Shown in pieces: positions 36,477 to 45,276 of a DNA stretch of 64,000 bases. Source of the stretch: Streptomyces sp. Tue 6430 (GTDB taxonomy: Bacteria > Actinomycetota > Actinomycetes > Streptomycetales > Streptomycetaceae); the NCBI GenBank assembly GCA_021568835.1, contig JAKGSH010000010.1, positions 5,580,001 to 5,644,000 on the forward strand, in the 5' to 3' direction. The notes under the pieces are model-generated. The model did no database searches, was not told the DNA's origin, and worked only from the letters and a program-made list of their open reading frames with translations. Numbering within the stretch: position 1 is the stretch's first letter; the number at the start of each line of letters is the position of its first letter. The position numbers and the translations under genes are program-made.

Positions 36477-37592
36477 CCGACATCGCCGCCCGGAGCCCGA
36501 GGCCCGCGAGGTCCTCGGCCGCGGCGTCGGCCGGGTGTCCGTCGAACCTCTCGTGCACAACCCGAAGAACGGGGTCACCGCCGGCGTGTGGCGGGTCCGG
36601 GCCGGCGGCCGGTCGGCGGTGCTGAAGGTGCTGACCCGCAGGAAGGCGGCCGAGGGCCGCTGGGCCGCCTCGGACGACCCGCGGCACTGGAACCACTGGC
36701 GGCGCGAGGCCCACGTCTACGCGTCCGGCCTGGCGCAGACGTGGCAGCCGTACGGCATCCGTGCGCCCGGGCTGCTGGAGTGCGTCGAACGGCCGGACGG
36801 GACGTGGCGTTGTGGCTCGAGGACGTCCCGGGCGAGCCCGCCACCTCCTGGACGGTCGAGCGACACGTGGAGCAGGCCCGCAGGCTCGGCGCGGCCCAGG
36901 GAACCCTCGGCGTGATCGACCGGCCGTGGCTGACCCGACGGTTCCTGCGCCAGTACGTCGAGAGCAACACCCTCGGACGCGAACTCCTCGACGAGGACGA
37001 GGCGTGGCGGCAGCCTCTGGTGCGCGACCACTTCCCGCCCGGCCTGCGCGATGCGATGGTCCGCCTGCACCACGACCGGGAGTGGTTCCTCCAGGTCATG
37101 GAGAAGCTGCCGCGCGCCTTCAGCCATCTCGACCTGTGGCCCGCGAACGTCCGCGCGGACGGCGTGCGCCCGGCGGCCTCCGTCGTTCTCGACTGGGCCT
37201 TCGCGGGTGACGGCGCGCTCGGCGAGGACCTCGGCAACTACCTCCCCGACACCGTTCTCGACCTGTTCCTGCCCGCTGCCCGTCTGCCCGCCTACGCGGC
37301 GGCGGCGTACGACGCCTATCTTCACGGGCTGCGGCAGAGCGGTTGGCGGGGCGACGAGCGGCTCGTACGGCTGGGGGTGTGCGCGTCGGCGGTGAAGTAC
37401 GACTGGATCACCGCCCTGATGCTGGCGCGGGCGGGGGAGGAGCAGCGGGACTACGGCGGCGCGCGGACGGTGCCGGCCGGACTCCGTTACCGGGAACGCG
37501 GGACGACGCTGGCCTTCCTGGCCCAGTGGGCGGCGGAGGCGCGCCGGCTGGCGCCCCAGGTCGGATTCCCGCAGGCGCCGAGCGGGAAGTGA
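36473..37592 (+). pseudogene. APH-fold phosphotransferase, two frameshifts
   Basis: The GTG start overlaps the permease stop. Early frame VTDIAARSP must gain one base (near 36502) to read EAREVLGRGVGRVSVEPL and GVWRVRAGGRSAVLKVLTR, the ATP-binding lobe with its lysine. A second loss near 36808 is needed to read VALWLEDVPGEPATSWTVER. The rest is open: FSHLDLWPANVRAD supplies the catalytic Brenner-type motif (HLD..P.N) and VVLDWAFAGDG the metal-binding Asp. Repaired length is 373. Small-molecule kinase; substrate unknown, perhaps linked to the coupled permease. Confidence 0.83.
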
Positions 37593-37633
37593 CGGACGCG
37601 TCCGGCCGGGCCGCCATGGTGACCGACGCGGAA

Positions 37634-37698
37634 GCCCACCGGGAAAGCCCACGGGGAAAGCACTGCGGGAAAGCCCACCGGGAAAGCACTGCGGGAAA
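37634..37698. repeat. 13-bp tandem repeat before the GH43 gene
   Basis: Five exact-length units (GCCCACCGGGAAA alternating with GCACTGCGGGAAA) lie in the 318-bp gap between the phosphotransferase and the secreted GH43-like enzyme. A TTGACCTCCTCTTGACGCGC stretch near 37752 may include the promoter of the latter. Confidence 0.85.
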
Positions 37699-37718
37699 GG
37701 CGCTGCCGGAACCGGATC

Positions 37719-37730
37719 GAAAGGGCTTTC
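37719..37730. promoter_or_regulatory. LacI-type operator upstream of the GH43-like gene
   Basis: GAAAGGGCTTTC (arms GAAAG/CTTTC) lies 180 bp before the start of the secreted enzyme and just upstream of a TTGACC element. The identical 12-mer recurs at 41087-41098 before the rhamnogalacturonan lyase gene. Confidence 0.6.
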
Positions 37731-37909
37731 CCCCTTCTCCCGCCGGACCCGTTGACCTCCTCTTGACGCGCCCTTACCTTTTCGGCGTTCGTCATTCCCC
37801 ATGTCGTTCGCAGCCCCGAACACCCGAAGGCGGCTCATGGCGGGAACGGCCCCGGGCGGCAGGCGGTCGCGTGCGGCACGGCCCCCGTCCTCGAAGGGAA
37901 GTGCGTGAC

Positions 37910-39322
37910 ATGAGACGTGCGTACGCGGTCCTGCTCGCCCTCTGTCTGGCGCTGACCGGCGCCCTCGCCACCGCGGGTCCGGCGGGGGCCGTCCCCCGGA
38001 CCGTCGCCAACGGCATCCAGTTCACCGACACTTCGGGCAACCCCGTGCACGCCCACGGCGGCGGGGTGCTCAAGGTCGGCGCCTACTACTACTGGTTCGG
38101 CGAGAACCGCAACGCCGACAACACGTTCCGGTACGTGGACGCCTACCGGTCCACCGACCTGAAGAACTGGGAGTTCCGCAACCACGTCCTGACCGAGGCG
38201 AGCGACCCCGAGCTGGCCACCGCCAACATCGAGCGGCCGAAGGTCGTGTACAACGCGTCCACCGGCATGTTCGTCATGTGGATGCACAAGGAGAACGGCG
38301 CCGACTACAGCGAGGCCCGCGCCGCCGTCGCCGTCTCCGACACCGTGGACGGCGACTACACGTGGCGGGGCAGCTTCCGCCCGCTCGGACAGCACATGTC
38401 CCGCGACCTCACCGTCTTCGTCGACACCGACGGGACCGGGTACATGGTCTCCGCCGCCCGCGAGAACTACGACCTGCACATCTACCGGCTCACCGCCGAC
38501 CACACCGGTGTCGCGAGCCTGGTCGCCGACCCCTGGCACGGCGGACACCGCGAGGCCCCGGCGCTGTTCAAGCGCGGGAACGTCTACTTCATGCTGACCT
38601 CGGGCGCGACCGGCTGGAGCCCCAACCAGCAGCAGTACGCCACCGCCACCTCGCCGGCCGGGCCCTGGTCCGCGATGACGAACGTCGGCGACTCGACGGC
38701 GTTCGGCTCGCAGACGGCGTACGTCCTGCCGGTGCAGGGCGGTTCGGGCACCTCCTACCTCTACCTGGGCGACCGCTGGGGCAACTCCTTCGGCGGGACC
38801 GTCAACGACTCCCGCTCCGTGTGGCTGCCGGTGACCTTCCCGACCCCGACCTCGATGTCCCTGGCCTGGTCCCCGGAGATCACGATCGACACGGCCGCGG
38901 GCACGGTCACCGGCACGAGCGCCACGTACGGCACACTGGTCGCCCGGCACTCCGCCAGGTGCGCCGACGTCACCGGCCAGTCCCTCTGGCAGGGCGCGCA
39001 GATCAAGCAGTACGACTGCAACGGCGGCGGCAACCAGAAGTACTGGTTCAAGCCGGCCGGAAGCGGCTACTACCAGCTGGTCGTCAGGAACAGCTCCCTG
39101 TGCGTGCGGGAGAACGCGAGCACCGTCACCCAGGAGGACTGCGACGCCACGGCCACCGCCCAGCAGTGGTCGCTCACCACGTCGGGCGATCACGTCAACG
39201 TCAGGTCCCGCGCCAGCGGCGAGTGCCTGGACGTGAACGGCGCGTCCACCGCCAACTCCGCCGCCGTCATCACGTACACCTGCAACGGAGGCGCGAACCA
39301 GCAGTGGACGCGCGGTACCTGA
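37910..39322 (+). CDS. Secreted GH43-like exo-galactanase with ricin-B lectin (CBM13) domain
   Basis: 470 residues, ATG 37910 after GAAGGGAAG. Signal peptide (residues 1-27, ending PAGAV). Five-bladed GH43 propeller: HAHGGGVLKVGAYYYWFGEN, NIERPKVVYNASTGMFVMWM, SRDLTVFVDTDGTGYMVSAA, REAPALFKRGNVYFMLTSGA. The arrangement matches the exo-beta-1,3-galactanase subgroup. A C-terminal ricin-type trefoil starts near residue 345, with repeated QxW ends (GNQKYWF, TAQQWSL, ANQQWTRGT) for sugar binding. Acts outside the cell on arabinogalactan side chains of pectin. Frame intact. A LacI-type operator lies upstream. Confidence 0.88.
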   Translation: MRRAYAVLLALCLALTGALATAGPAGAVPRTVANGIQFTDTSGNPVHAHGGGVLKVGAYYYWFGENRNADNTFRYVDAYRSTDLKNWEFRNHVLTEASDPELATANIERPKVVYNASTGMFVMWMHKENGADYSEARAAVAVSDTVDGDYTWRGSFRPLGQHMSRDLTVFVDTDGTGYMVSAARENYDLHIYRLTADHTGVASLVADPWHGGHREAPALFKRGNVYFMLTSGATGWSPNQQQYATATSPAGPWSAMTNVGDSTAFGSQTAYVLPVQGGSGTSYLYLGDRWGNSFGGTVNDSRSVWLPVTFPTPTSMSLAWSPEITIDTAAGTVTGTSATYGTLVARHSARCADVTGQSLWQGAQIKQYDCNGGGNQKYWFKPAGSGYYQLVVRNSSLCVRENASTVTQEDCDATATAQQWSLTTSGDHVNVRSRASGECLDVNGASTANSAAVITYTCNGGANQQWTRGT

Positions 39323-39337
39323 CGTTCTCTCAGTTCG

Positions 39338-41017
39338 TCAGGCCAGGAGGTCGATCGCGTCGAAAGCGGTCCCCGCGCTGAGGAAGCCGGTCGTCCCCGA
39401 ACCGCTCACCACATTGATCTTCAGCACGTTGTACTGACCGGTGTCCGTCCGCCAGGCGCTCGCCGGGACGCTGTAGGTGAAGGTGTGGTTGTTGCCCGGT
39501 AGGAACCGTTGGTCAGTGACCGCGTGTTCGGCTGGGTCGGCGGGGAGGGGACGGCCGAGGTCCAGGTGTCGTTGACGACGACCTGCGGGCGGCCGTTGGC
39601 GTAGGCCGTCGTCACGCCGATCCGCAGGGTGTGCGCGGCGGCGGCCTGGGCCGCGGTGAGCCGGAAGTACACCAGCAGACCGCTGTTGACGTCCTTCCAG
39701 ATGTAGCAGGGGAAGGCGGAGGTCTCGCTGCCGCTGCCGATGACCACGTTGCCCGTCCAGGAGGCGGCCCGGACGTCGGAGGGGTGCGCGTACGTCATCA
39801 GGTCGGCGTTCTTGAAGCCGCCGGGCGTGCCGGTCCACTCGTTGATGCGCCAGACGGCGCTCGCGTTGCCCGGGTCGTTCGTGGCCGGGATCGCGATCGT
39901 GTTGAGGGTGGTCGTCGCCCCGGCGGACACGGTCACCTGTGTGCTGTACACCGCCAGCTCGCTCTTGTACACGGTCAGCGTGTACGTCCCGGGCAGCACC
40001 CCGCCGATCGAGTAGTAGCCGTCCGCGGCCCGCGCCGGACCCCAGTACTGGGCCGCGGAGTTGGCGAGCCCCACCGTGTACGGGTACGCCGTGTTCCGCC
40101 CCGTGATGCCGACGCCCGCGACCCGGCCCCGGCCGCTCGCACCGACGTACCCGGCGATGCCCAGCGAGTCCGCCCAGGGCGTGGTCAGCGTGCCGGGAAC
40201 AGCGCCGACGAGGGGCGCCGCCGTCCGTGAACGCGATGACGTACGGCCCCTGGAGGCCGAAGCGCTGGTCCTCGGTCTGGTTCTGGCCGTAGTGGAGGAT
40301 CTCGTACAGGCCGCCGCCGTCCGCGCTCTGGTGGCGCAGCAGGGAGCGGTAGAAGGGGCCGCCGGAGGCCTTCTCGTGGTTGCCGCGCACGATCCACAGG
40401 CCCACGCTCCCGGTCGTCCAGCCGATGTGGGTGTAGTCCGTCACCCGCAGCCTCGAGTAGTGCTTCGAGCGGGTCTGGCCGTCGGACTTCGCGAACACGT
40501 CCGAGGCCTCGATGGTGCTGGTGGTGTACGTGTAGGAGTCGGGATCGTCGTTGAGGAACAGGCCCTTCCTCACGCGCAGGATGTAGCGGGTCGCCGAGAC
40601 GGACGCGTCGGCCTTGTTCGTCCACAGGTAGACGTTGTTCTCACCGCTGCGGGCCGCGTAGTAGTGCTTCAGCGTGCCGTGCGCGACGGAGATCAGGATC
40701 GTCGGACCGGACTGCTTCACCGACACGGTGGAGGCGCCGAGGCCGGACTCGATGTGCGAGTTCATGCCGCCGTAGCCCTGGTACTCCACGCCGCGGTGGA
40801 CGAGCGAGGTCAGGTCGCCGTTGGACTTGGCGACCTTGAAGACGAGGCTCGCGCCGGTGTCGACGACGTAGTGCGAGCCGTCGTCGGTCCAGCCGAAGGC
40901 CGCGGCGGACGCGGGGGCGGCGAGGGGGCCGGTGAGCGCGGCGGTGCCGGCGGCGGCCGCGGTGCCGAGGACGAAGGTGCGGCGTCGGACCGGCCGGGGG
41001 CTGTCGGATCCGGACAT
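39338..41017 (-). pseudogene. Family 4 rhamnogalacturonan lyase, three frameshifts
   Basis: Secreted lyase cleaving the rhamnogalacturonan I backbone. A Tat-type signal (SPRPVRRRTFVLGTAAAAG) from ATG 41017 is followed by the catalytic domain (GWTDDGSHYVVDTGASLVFK, SKHYSRLRVTDYTHIGWTTG, VGLWIVRGNHEKASGGPFYR). Two single-base losses near 40208 and 40199 are needed to pass GGAPSSALFPGTLTTPWADS. The middle fibronectin-like part (DGYYSIGGVLPGTYTLTVYK) and the last domain (WRINEWTGTPGGFKNADLM) follow. A third loss near 39500 leads to NNHTFTYSVPASAW and the end. The three losses restore a 560-residue protein with PL4 domain order. It converges on the GH43-like gene with a 15-bp gap. Confidence 0.82.
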
Positions 41018-41086
41018 GGGGGTGCCTCCTTCGGGAGGTGTGGGGGTGCGGGTGACTGGTCAGCGTGGCAGTTGAATCGATTTCGC

Positions 41087-41098
41087 GAAAGGGCTTTC
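41087..41098. promoter_or_regulatory. LacI-type operator upstream of the rhamnogalacturonan lyase
   Basis: GAAAGGGCTTTC lies 70 bp before the lyase start and overlaps a TTTCGCGAAA palindrome (41081-41090). It is identical to the site at 37719. Confidence 0.6.
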
Positions 41099-41142
41099 GC
41101 TCGACGGGAGTTGGCGATCATGTGAAATGGTCCCGAGGTCTA

Positions 41143-41154
41143 GAAAGCGCTTGC
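41143..41154. promoter_or_regulatory. LacI-type operator upstream of the acetylesterase
   Basis: GAAAGCGCTTGC, identical to the site upstream of the LacI gene, lies 55 bp before the acetylesterase start and 44 bp from the operator for the divergent lyase. The short divergent region thus carries one site for each gene. Confidence 0.62.
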
Positions 41155-41208
41155 CGGAGGCGGTACGGTCCTCCGCCAGGTCCTGTTGCCGCGACCGAGG
41201 AGCCGCAA

Positions 41209-42258
41209 GTGAGACGTTTCACCCCCGCCGTGCCGGCCGCGCTGGCCCTGGCCGCCGCCCTGACGGCCGTACCCGCCGCCCGGGCCGACGACGGCGCGGG
41301 CCCGCCGCCCGGCATCGCCGGCTGCACCGCCACCGCCTGCCACTTCGACGTACCGCCCGGCACCTACGACGTGAAGGTCCTCCTCGGCGGCGAGACCGCG
41401 TCGAGCACCGCCGTCGACGGCGAGACCCGGCGCGCCCTGCTCCCCGAGACCGCCGTCGCGGCGGGCGAGCGCGTCGCGCGCAGCTTCACCGTGAACGTCC
41501 GCACCCCCGAGGGCGAACCGACCGGCGCCGAGGGAACCCCCGGCCTGGACCTCGTCCTCGGCGGCTCGGCCCCCGCCCTCGCCGGCATCCGCGTCACCCC
41601 CGCCCGGCACTCCCGCCAGGTCTTCCTCGTCGGCGACTCCACGGTCTGCGACCAGCCGGGCGACCCGTACTCCGGCTGGGGCCAGCGACTGCCGCAGTAC
41701 CTGCGCAGAGGCGTCTCCGTCGCCAACCACGCCGATTCCGGCGAGAGCACGGTCAGCTATCTGGGGAACCCGCAGCTGTGGGCCACCGTCCAGCCGCGGA
41801 TCCACCGCGGCGACCTGGTGCTGATCCAGCTCGCCCACAACGACAAGACGACCGACGAGGCCACCTACCGGGCGAACCTGGAGACCCTGGTCGCCGGCGT
41901 CCGCGCGCGGGGCGGCGAGCCGGTCCTCGTCACCCCGATCGTGCGCCGCTGGTTCAACGCCGACGGCACGCTGAACAACGGGACGGCCCTGCTGGTCAAC
42001 GGCCTCGGCGTCGACCACCCCGCCGTCGTCCGCTCGGTCGCCGCGGCGCACGGCGTCCCGCTGATCGACCTCACGGCGAAGACCAAGGCCCTGGTGGAGT
42101 CCCTGGGCGTGGAGGGATCCAAGGCCCTGTACCTCTACAACGAGAAACGGGACAACACCCACACCTCGGTGCACGGCGCCACCGTCTACGCCGGCCTGGT
42201 CCGTGACGAACTCCTCGCCCTGCGTCTGGTGCCGGAGGGCCTCGTGCGGGTGGGATAG
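41209..42258 (+). CDS. Secreted SGNH rhamnogalacturonan acetylesterase (CE12-like)
   Basis: 349 residues from GTG 41209 (GAGGAG upstream). Signal peptide ends near PAARA. The N-terminal beta-domain (FDVPPGTYDVKVLLGGETAS) is the accessory module seen in bacterial YesT/RhgT-type enzymes. The SGNH core has GDSTVCDQ with the nucleophile serine, DSGESTVSYL, QLAHND (Asn block), and DNTHTSVHGA with the Asp/His of the triad. It removes acetyl groups from pectic rhamnogalacturonan so that lyases can act. Divergent from the lyase gene. Confidence 0.9.
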   Translation: MRRFTPAVPAALALAAALTAVPAARADDGAGPPPGIAGCTATACHFDVPPGTYDVKVLLGGETASSTAVDGETRRALLPETAVAAGERVARSFTVNVRTPEGEPTGAEGTPGLDLVLGGSAPALAGIRVTPARHSRQVFLVGDSTVCDQPGDPYSGWGQRLPQYLRRGVSVANHADSGESTVSYLGNPQLWATVQPRIHRGDLVLIQLAHNDKTTDEATYRANLETLVAGVRARGGEPVLVTPIVRRWFNADGTLNNGTALLVNGLGVDHPAVVRSVAAAHGVPLIDLTAKTKALVESLGVEGSKALYLYNEKRDNTHTSVHGATVYAGLVRDELLALRLVPEGLVRVG

Positions 42259-42261
42259 ATC

Positions 42262-42299
42262 CCTGGGGGCGCCCCGACCGGAACCGGGACGCCCCCAGG
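42262..42299. terminator. Terminator hairpin of the acetylesterase gene
   Basis: CCTGGGGGCG and its exact complement CGCCCCCAGG, 10-bp stem with an 18-base GC-rich loop, 3 bp past the stop codon. Confidence 0.7.
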
Positions 42300-42709
42300 C
42301 TCCGCCGTCCCGCGGACGGCAGACCACCGCCGCCACCGCCACCGCCACCGCGACCGTCACTGTCACCGGCAGCGGCTCCCGTCCGTCCGTCCGTCCGTCC
42401 GCCCGCCCGCCCGCCCGTCCGTCCGTTCGTCCGTTCGTCCGGTGGAGGAGATGGGGGAGGGGACGGGATCGTCCACGTCCGTTTCGACGGGGAGCCCGAG
42501 GTCCGCGTGGCCGTCTCGCCGGACGCCGTACGGGCCACCGGTGCGGCGGGGACGGACGGGCCGCGGGCTGCCGGGACCTGAGGCGGACCGCCGGACGCGA
42601 CGCGGGGCGGCCGCCCGGGAACGTGCCGGTGCCCGGGAACGTACTGCCGCCCCTGAACGGGCCGTTGAGCCCGTTGCCCCGCGGGGGGTGGTTGCACGAG
42701 ACTCCCGGC
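42300..42709. repeat. Intergenic region with a CGTC/CGCC microsatellite and a coding remnant
   Basis: At about 42385-42440 a run of 4-bp units (CGTC, CGCC, CGTT) continues for roughly 14 copies. After it, 42468-42583 contains an open frame without a start (IVHVRFDGEPEVRVAVSPDA, ending RAAGT) that looks like a coding remnant but has no assigned family. No promoter was assigned for the VOC gene that follows. Confidence 0.6.
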
Positions 42710-43078
42710 ATGACTTCCAAGATCCGTCACGTGACGATCGACAGCGCGGACGCCCACGGCCTGGCGACGTTCTGGTCCGCGGTCCTCGGCGAACCCCTCC
42801 ACGAGGACGACCGTCCCGGCGACGAGGAGGCGCTCATCGAGGGCGCCGGCCTGCTCTTCGTGACGGTTCCCGAGCGCAAGACCGTCAAGAACCGCGTCCA
42901 CCTCGACCTCCAGCCGCAGGACCGCACCCGCGACGAGGAGGTCGACCGCCTGCTCGCCCTCGGCGCCACCCTGGTCGCCGACCGCCGCCGACCGGACGGC
43001 ACCGGGTGGGCGCTCCTCGCCGACCCGGAGGGCAACGAGTTCTGCGTGGAGCGGAGCGCGGCGGAACGGGCGGGCTGA
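42710..43078 (+). CDS. VOC-family protein
   Basis: 122 residues from ATG 42710. Single VOC unit: KIRHVTIDSADAHGLATFWS, VLGEPLHEDD, NRVHLDLQPQDRTRDEEVDR, and the closing WALLADPEGNEFCVER with the conserved metal-ligand Glu position. Small glyoxalase-like proteins of this kind are common in Streptomyces and mostly uncharacterised. Confidence 0.88.
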   Translation: MTSKIRHVTIDSADAHGLATFWSAVLGEPLHEDDRPGDEEALIEGAGLLFVTVPERKTVKNRVHLDLQPQDRTRDEEVDRLLALGATLVADRRRPDGTGWALLADPEGNEFCVERSAAERAG

Positions 43079-43122
43079 GGCGCGCCGGCCCGACGGCGCG
43101 CGCCGCGCGGAACGCCGTCCCC

Positions 43123-43186
43123 CGGCTGCCTGGCTCTCCGGCTGCCTGGCTGTCCGGTTCCCTGGCTGTCCGGCTACCCGGCTCGC
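43123..43186. repeat. 16-bp tandem repeat between VOC and TetR-like genes
   Basis: Four units of CGGCTGCCTGGCTGTC with a few mismatches. They lie 45 bp past the VOC stop and before the convergent TetR-like fragment. Confidence 0.8.
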
Positions 43187-43224
43187 CGACTCGGCGGATC
43201 CTCCCCGCCGCCCGAGGACGCCGG

Positions 43225-43656
43225 TCACTCGCCGGTGGGCCAGTGCGTCAGGGCCGTGTGCAGGGCCTCGACCGCCTTGTCCCACGAGCGCTGGACGTCG
43301 CGGGGCGCCCCGAAGCCGCCGCCCGCCTCCAGGGTGCAGTAGCCGTGCAAGGTGCTCCGCAGCAGGCGCACGGCATCGCTGAGGTCGGGTTCCTCGAGGC
43401 CGTACGCGCGGAGCGTGCCGTAGGTGATGTCGGCGGTGCGGCGGAACGCCGGGGCTTCGGCGACCAGGGTCTGGTGCAGGGGGATCTGGGTGGCGGCGTA
43501 CCGTCCCGGATGCCGCAGCGCGTACTCGCGGTAGGCGCCGGCGAAGGCCGCGAGGGCCTCCTTGCCGGAGCGGCCCGCGACGGCCGGGGTCGCGACCACG
43601 GCCGTCGCGGGACGACGCAACCGCGCCGGCCGCCGCAACCGCGCCGGCCGCCGCAA
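43225..43656 (-). pseudogene. TetR-family C-terminal (WHG-type) domain without DNA-binding domain
   Basis: 143 codons. From GKEALAAFAGAYREYALRHP to RSTLHGYCTLEAGGGFGAPR and VEALHTALTHWP, it matches the ligand-binding domain of WHG-type TetR regulators. The N-terminal HTH (about 50 residues) is missing; its place is taken by Arg-Pro-Ala repeats encoded by an 18-bp tandem array. Only 15 bp separate it from the end of the upstream nuclease-like gene, so the N-terminus was deleted rather than frameshifted. It probably no longer binds DNA. Confidence 0.7.
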
Positions 43657-43669
43657 CCGTGCCGGCGGC
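43616..43669. repeat. 18-bp tandem repeat at the truncated TetR N-terminus
   Basis: Three units of CGCAACCGCGCCGGCCGC, the last with two changes, sit exactly at the deletion point. They may have arisen at, or mediated, the loss of the HTH region. Confidence 0.8.
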
Positions 43670-43670
43670 C

Positions 43671-45027
43671 TCAGCCGACCGGTGCGTACACCACCCCCAG
43701 TTTGTCGACCTCGGTCCCGGCGCGGCCCGTGAAGCCGACGATCTGCCAGCCGGGCGGGGCGGTGAAGGTCCTCGCGTCGGCGGTCGCCGTGCCGGCCGAC
43801 AGGGCGCGGCCCCTGTCGGTCGTGAAGGACGCCGAGAAGACGCGGGTACGGCCGTCTTTCTGACCCTGCGTCAGTTTGACGGACGTGAGGTGCTCACCCG
43901 TCGCCAGGGTCAGCGAGGTGGCCGTGCCGCCGGTGCCGCCGTGGGTGAGGACCGTACCGCCGTCGTGGGTCAGGGAGACGGCGTCCAGGCGGGAGCCGCC
44001 GCGCAGCGTGAGGGTGCGGGGGCCGGGACGGCCGGCAGGTCGTCCGCGTCGGTGAACGCCGTGCCGTGGGGGCCGCCGAAGAAGTCGCTCGCCCGCAGGC
44101 CGGAGCCGAGGGTGTAGGAGAAGTCCACCGTGTGGGGGAAGTGGTCGGAGAGGTTGCCGCCCGCGGAGTCGAGGAAGGACGCCCACGCGTTCCGGTACCG
44201 GGTGGCGTCGAGCGACAGGAGCCTGCTGCCGCGGTAGAGGACCTTGTCCACCACCTCGCAGTCGTCCGTCGGGGCCGTCGTCGGGCAGACCAGCGCGTCC
44301 GCGCCCTGCGCCGGCGGCGTACCACCCCTGACCAGCTCCACCCAGGGGTCGGTGAGCCCGTTCTCGGCGACGAGGGTGCGGATGTTGTCCTGGGCCCGGG
44401 TGTAGCGGGTGTTGGTGTCACCCATCACGATCACCGCGTTGCCGGACGAGTTCGCCTGGATGAAGTCCGACAGCTGCTCGATGTTGGCGCGTCGGGCGGC
44501 CATCGCGTCGTCCGTCGAGTCGGCGTTGGCGTGCACGTTGTACAGGTCGAGGAAAACGCCTTCGGCGAGCCGCACCCGGGCCAGCGAAAAGCCCTTCGGC
44601 GTCAGGCAGTTGGTGCCGGTGCAGGCGTTCCACCGCACCCGCTCGAAGTCCTCGAAGGCATGGTCGGAGAGGGTGTTGAGGCCGTCGCCGAAGGGCACGC
44701 CGCCGCTCGTCGCGGTCCGGTGGGGGTGGTCGTCGCCCGCGTACAGCGCCGCGTGGTAGTTGAAGTCCTCCTGGACGTTGACGATGTCGTACGCCCCCAG
44801 TCGCGGCGATATCAGGGGGTGTTGGTCGCCGGGTGGCCCGAACTCAGGCCCTCGGGCAGGCCCGCCACGTTGTAGGTGAGCACGGTGAACGAACCGGTGG
44901 TGGCCGCCGAGGCGGCGGGCGCGCCGGAGGCGGCGGCCGCGGTGGACGCCGCGTCCGTGGCCGCGAGGCCGGTGAGGGCGAGGGTGAGAGTGGCGGCCGC
45001 GAGGGCGCCGAGGAGTCGTCGTCTCAT
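43671..45027 (-). pseudogene. Secreted endonuclease/exonuclease/phosphatase-fold enzyme with jacalin-like lectin domain, two frameshifts
   Basis: Starts MRRRLLGALAAATLTLALTG, a signal peptide, then FTVLTYNVAGLPEG, the first EEP motif. One missing C near 44819 separates it from LISPRLGAYDIVNVQEDFNY, which continues through DLYNVHANADS, VIVMGDTNTRYTRAQDN and LSDHFPHTVDF, the catalytic N, D and H motifs. A second missing C near 44025 leads to a lectin-like domain (RGGSRLDAVSLTHDGGTVLT HGG, then GWQIVGFTGRAGTEVDKLGV). The repaired protein is 452 residues. The architecture resembles secreted sphingomyelinase/DNase-type enzymes with a jacalin-like sugar-binding module. Substrate unproven. Confidence 0.82.
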
Positions 45028-45182
45028 GATGCGGATGTCTCCCGGTGGGGGCGGGCTGCTGGGAAGGTGAACGCTGCTCGGATTCAGCGTCAACCAGTCT
45101 GATGCGAAAGGGCAGTTGAGGGAACAGCGGGAGGCGGGGACGAGCCGCCGTGTGCGGGTCGGCCACCGCTCACCCCCCAGTC

Positions 45183-45201
45183 GTTCAAAATTCATGTTTC
45201 G
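45183..45201 (+). promoter_or_regulatory. AT-rich GTTCA-type element before the PHP hydrolase
   Basis: GTTCAAAATTCATGTTTCG is the most AT-rich stretch of the surrounding 2 kb and resembles an imperfect PhoP-box direct repeat (GTTCA-type). It lies 76 bp before the hydrolase ribosome site. The match is partial and could equally be part of an ordinary promoter. Confidence 0.25.
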
Positions 45202-45276
45202 CCCTGATTCTCCTCACGCGGCGCGCACGCGCCGCGGCAGGCAGCCGCGGAAGGCAGCGGCAACCGGGAGGGCACC

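Noticed and set aside
42385..42440. CGTC/CGCC run considered as a CRISPR or origin repeat
   Set aside because: Simple 4-bp microsatellite without spacers, DnaA boxes or replication genes.
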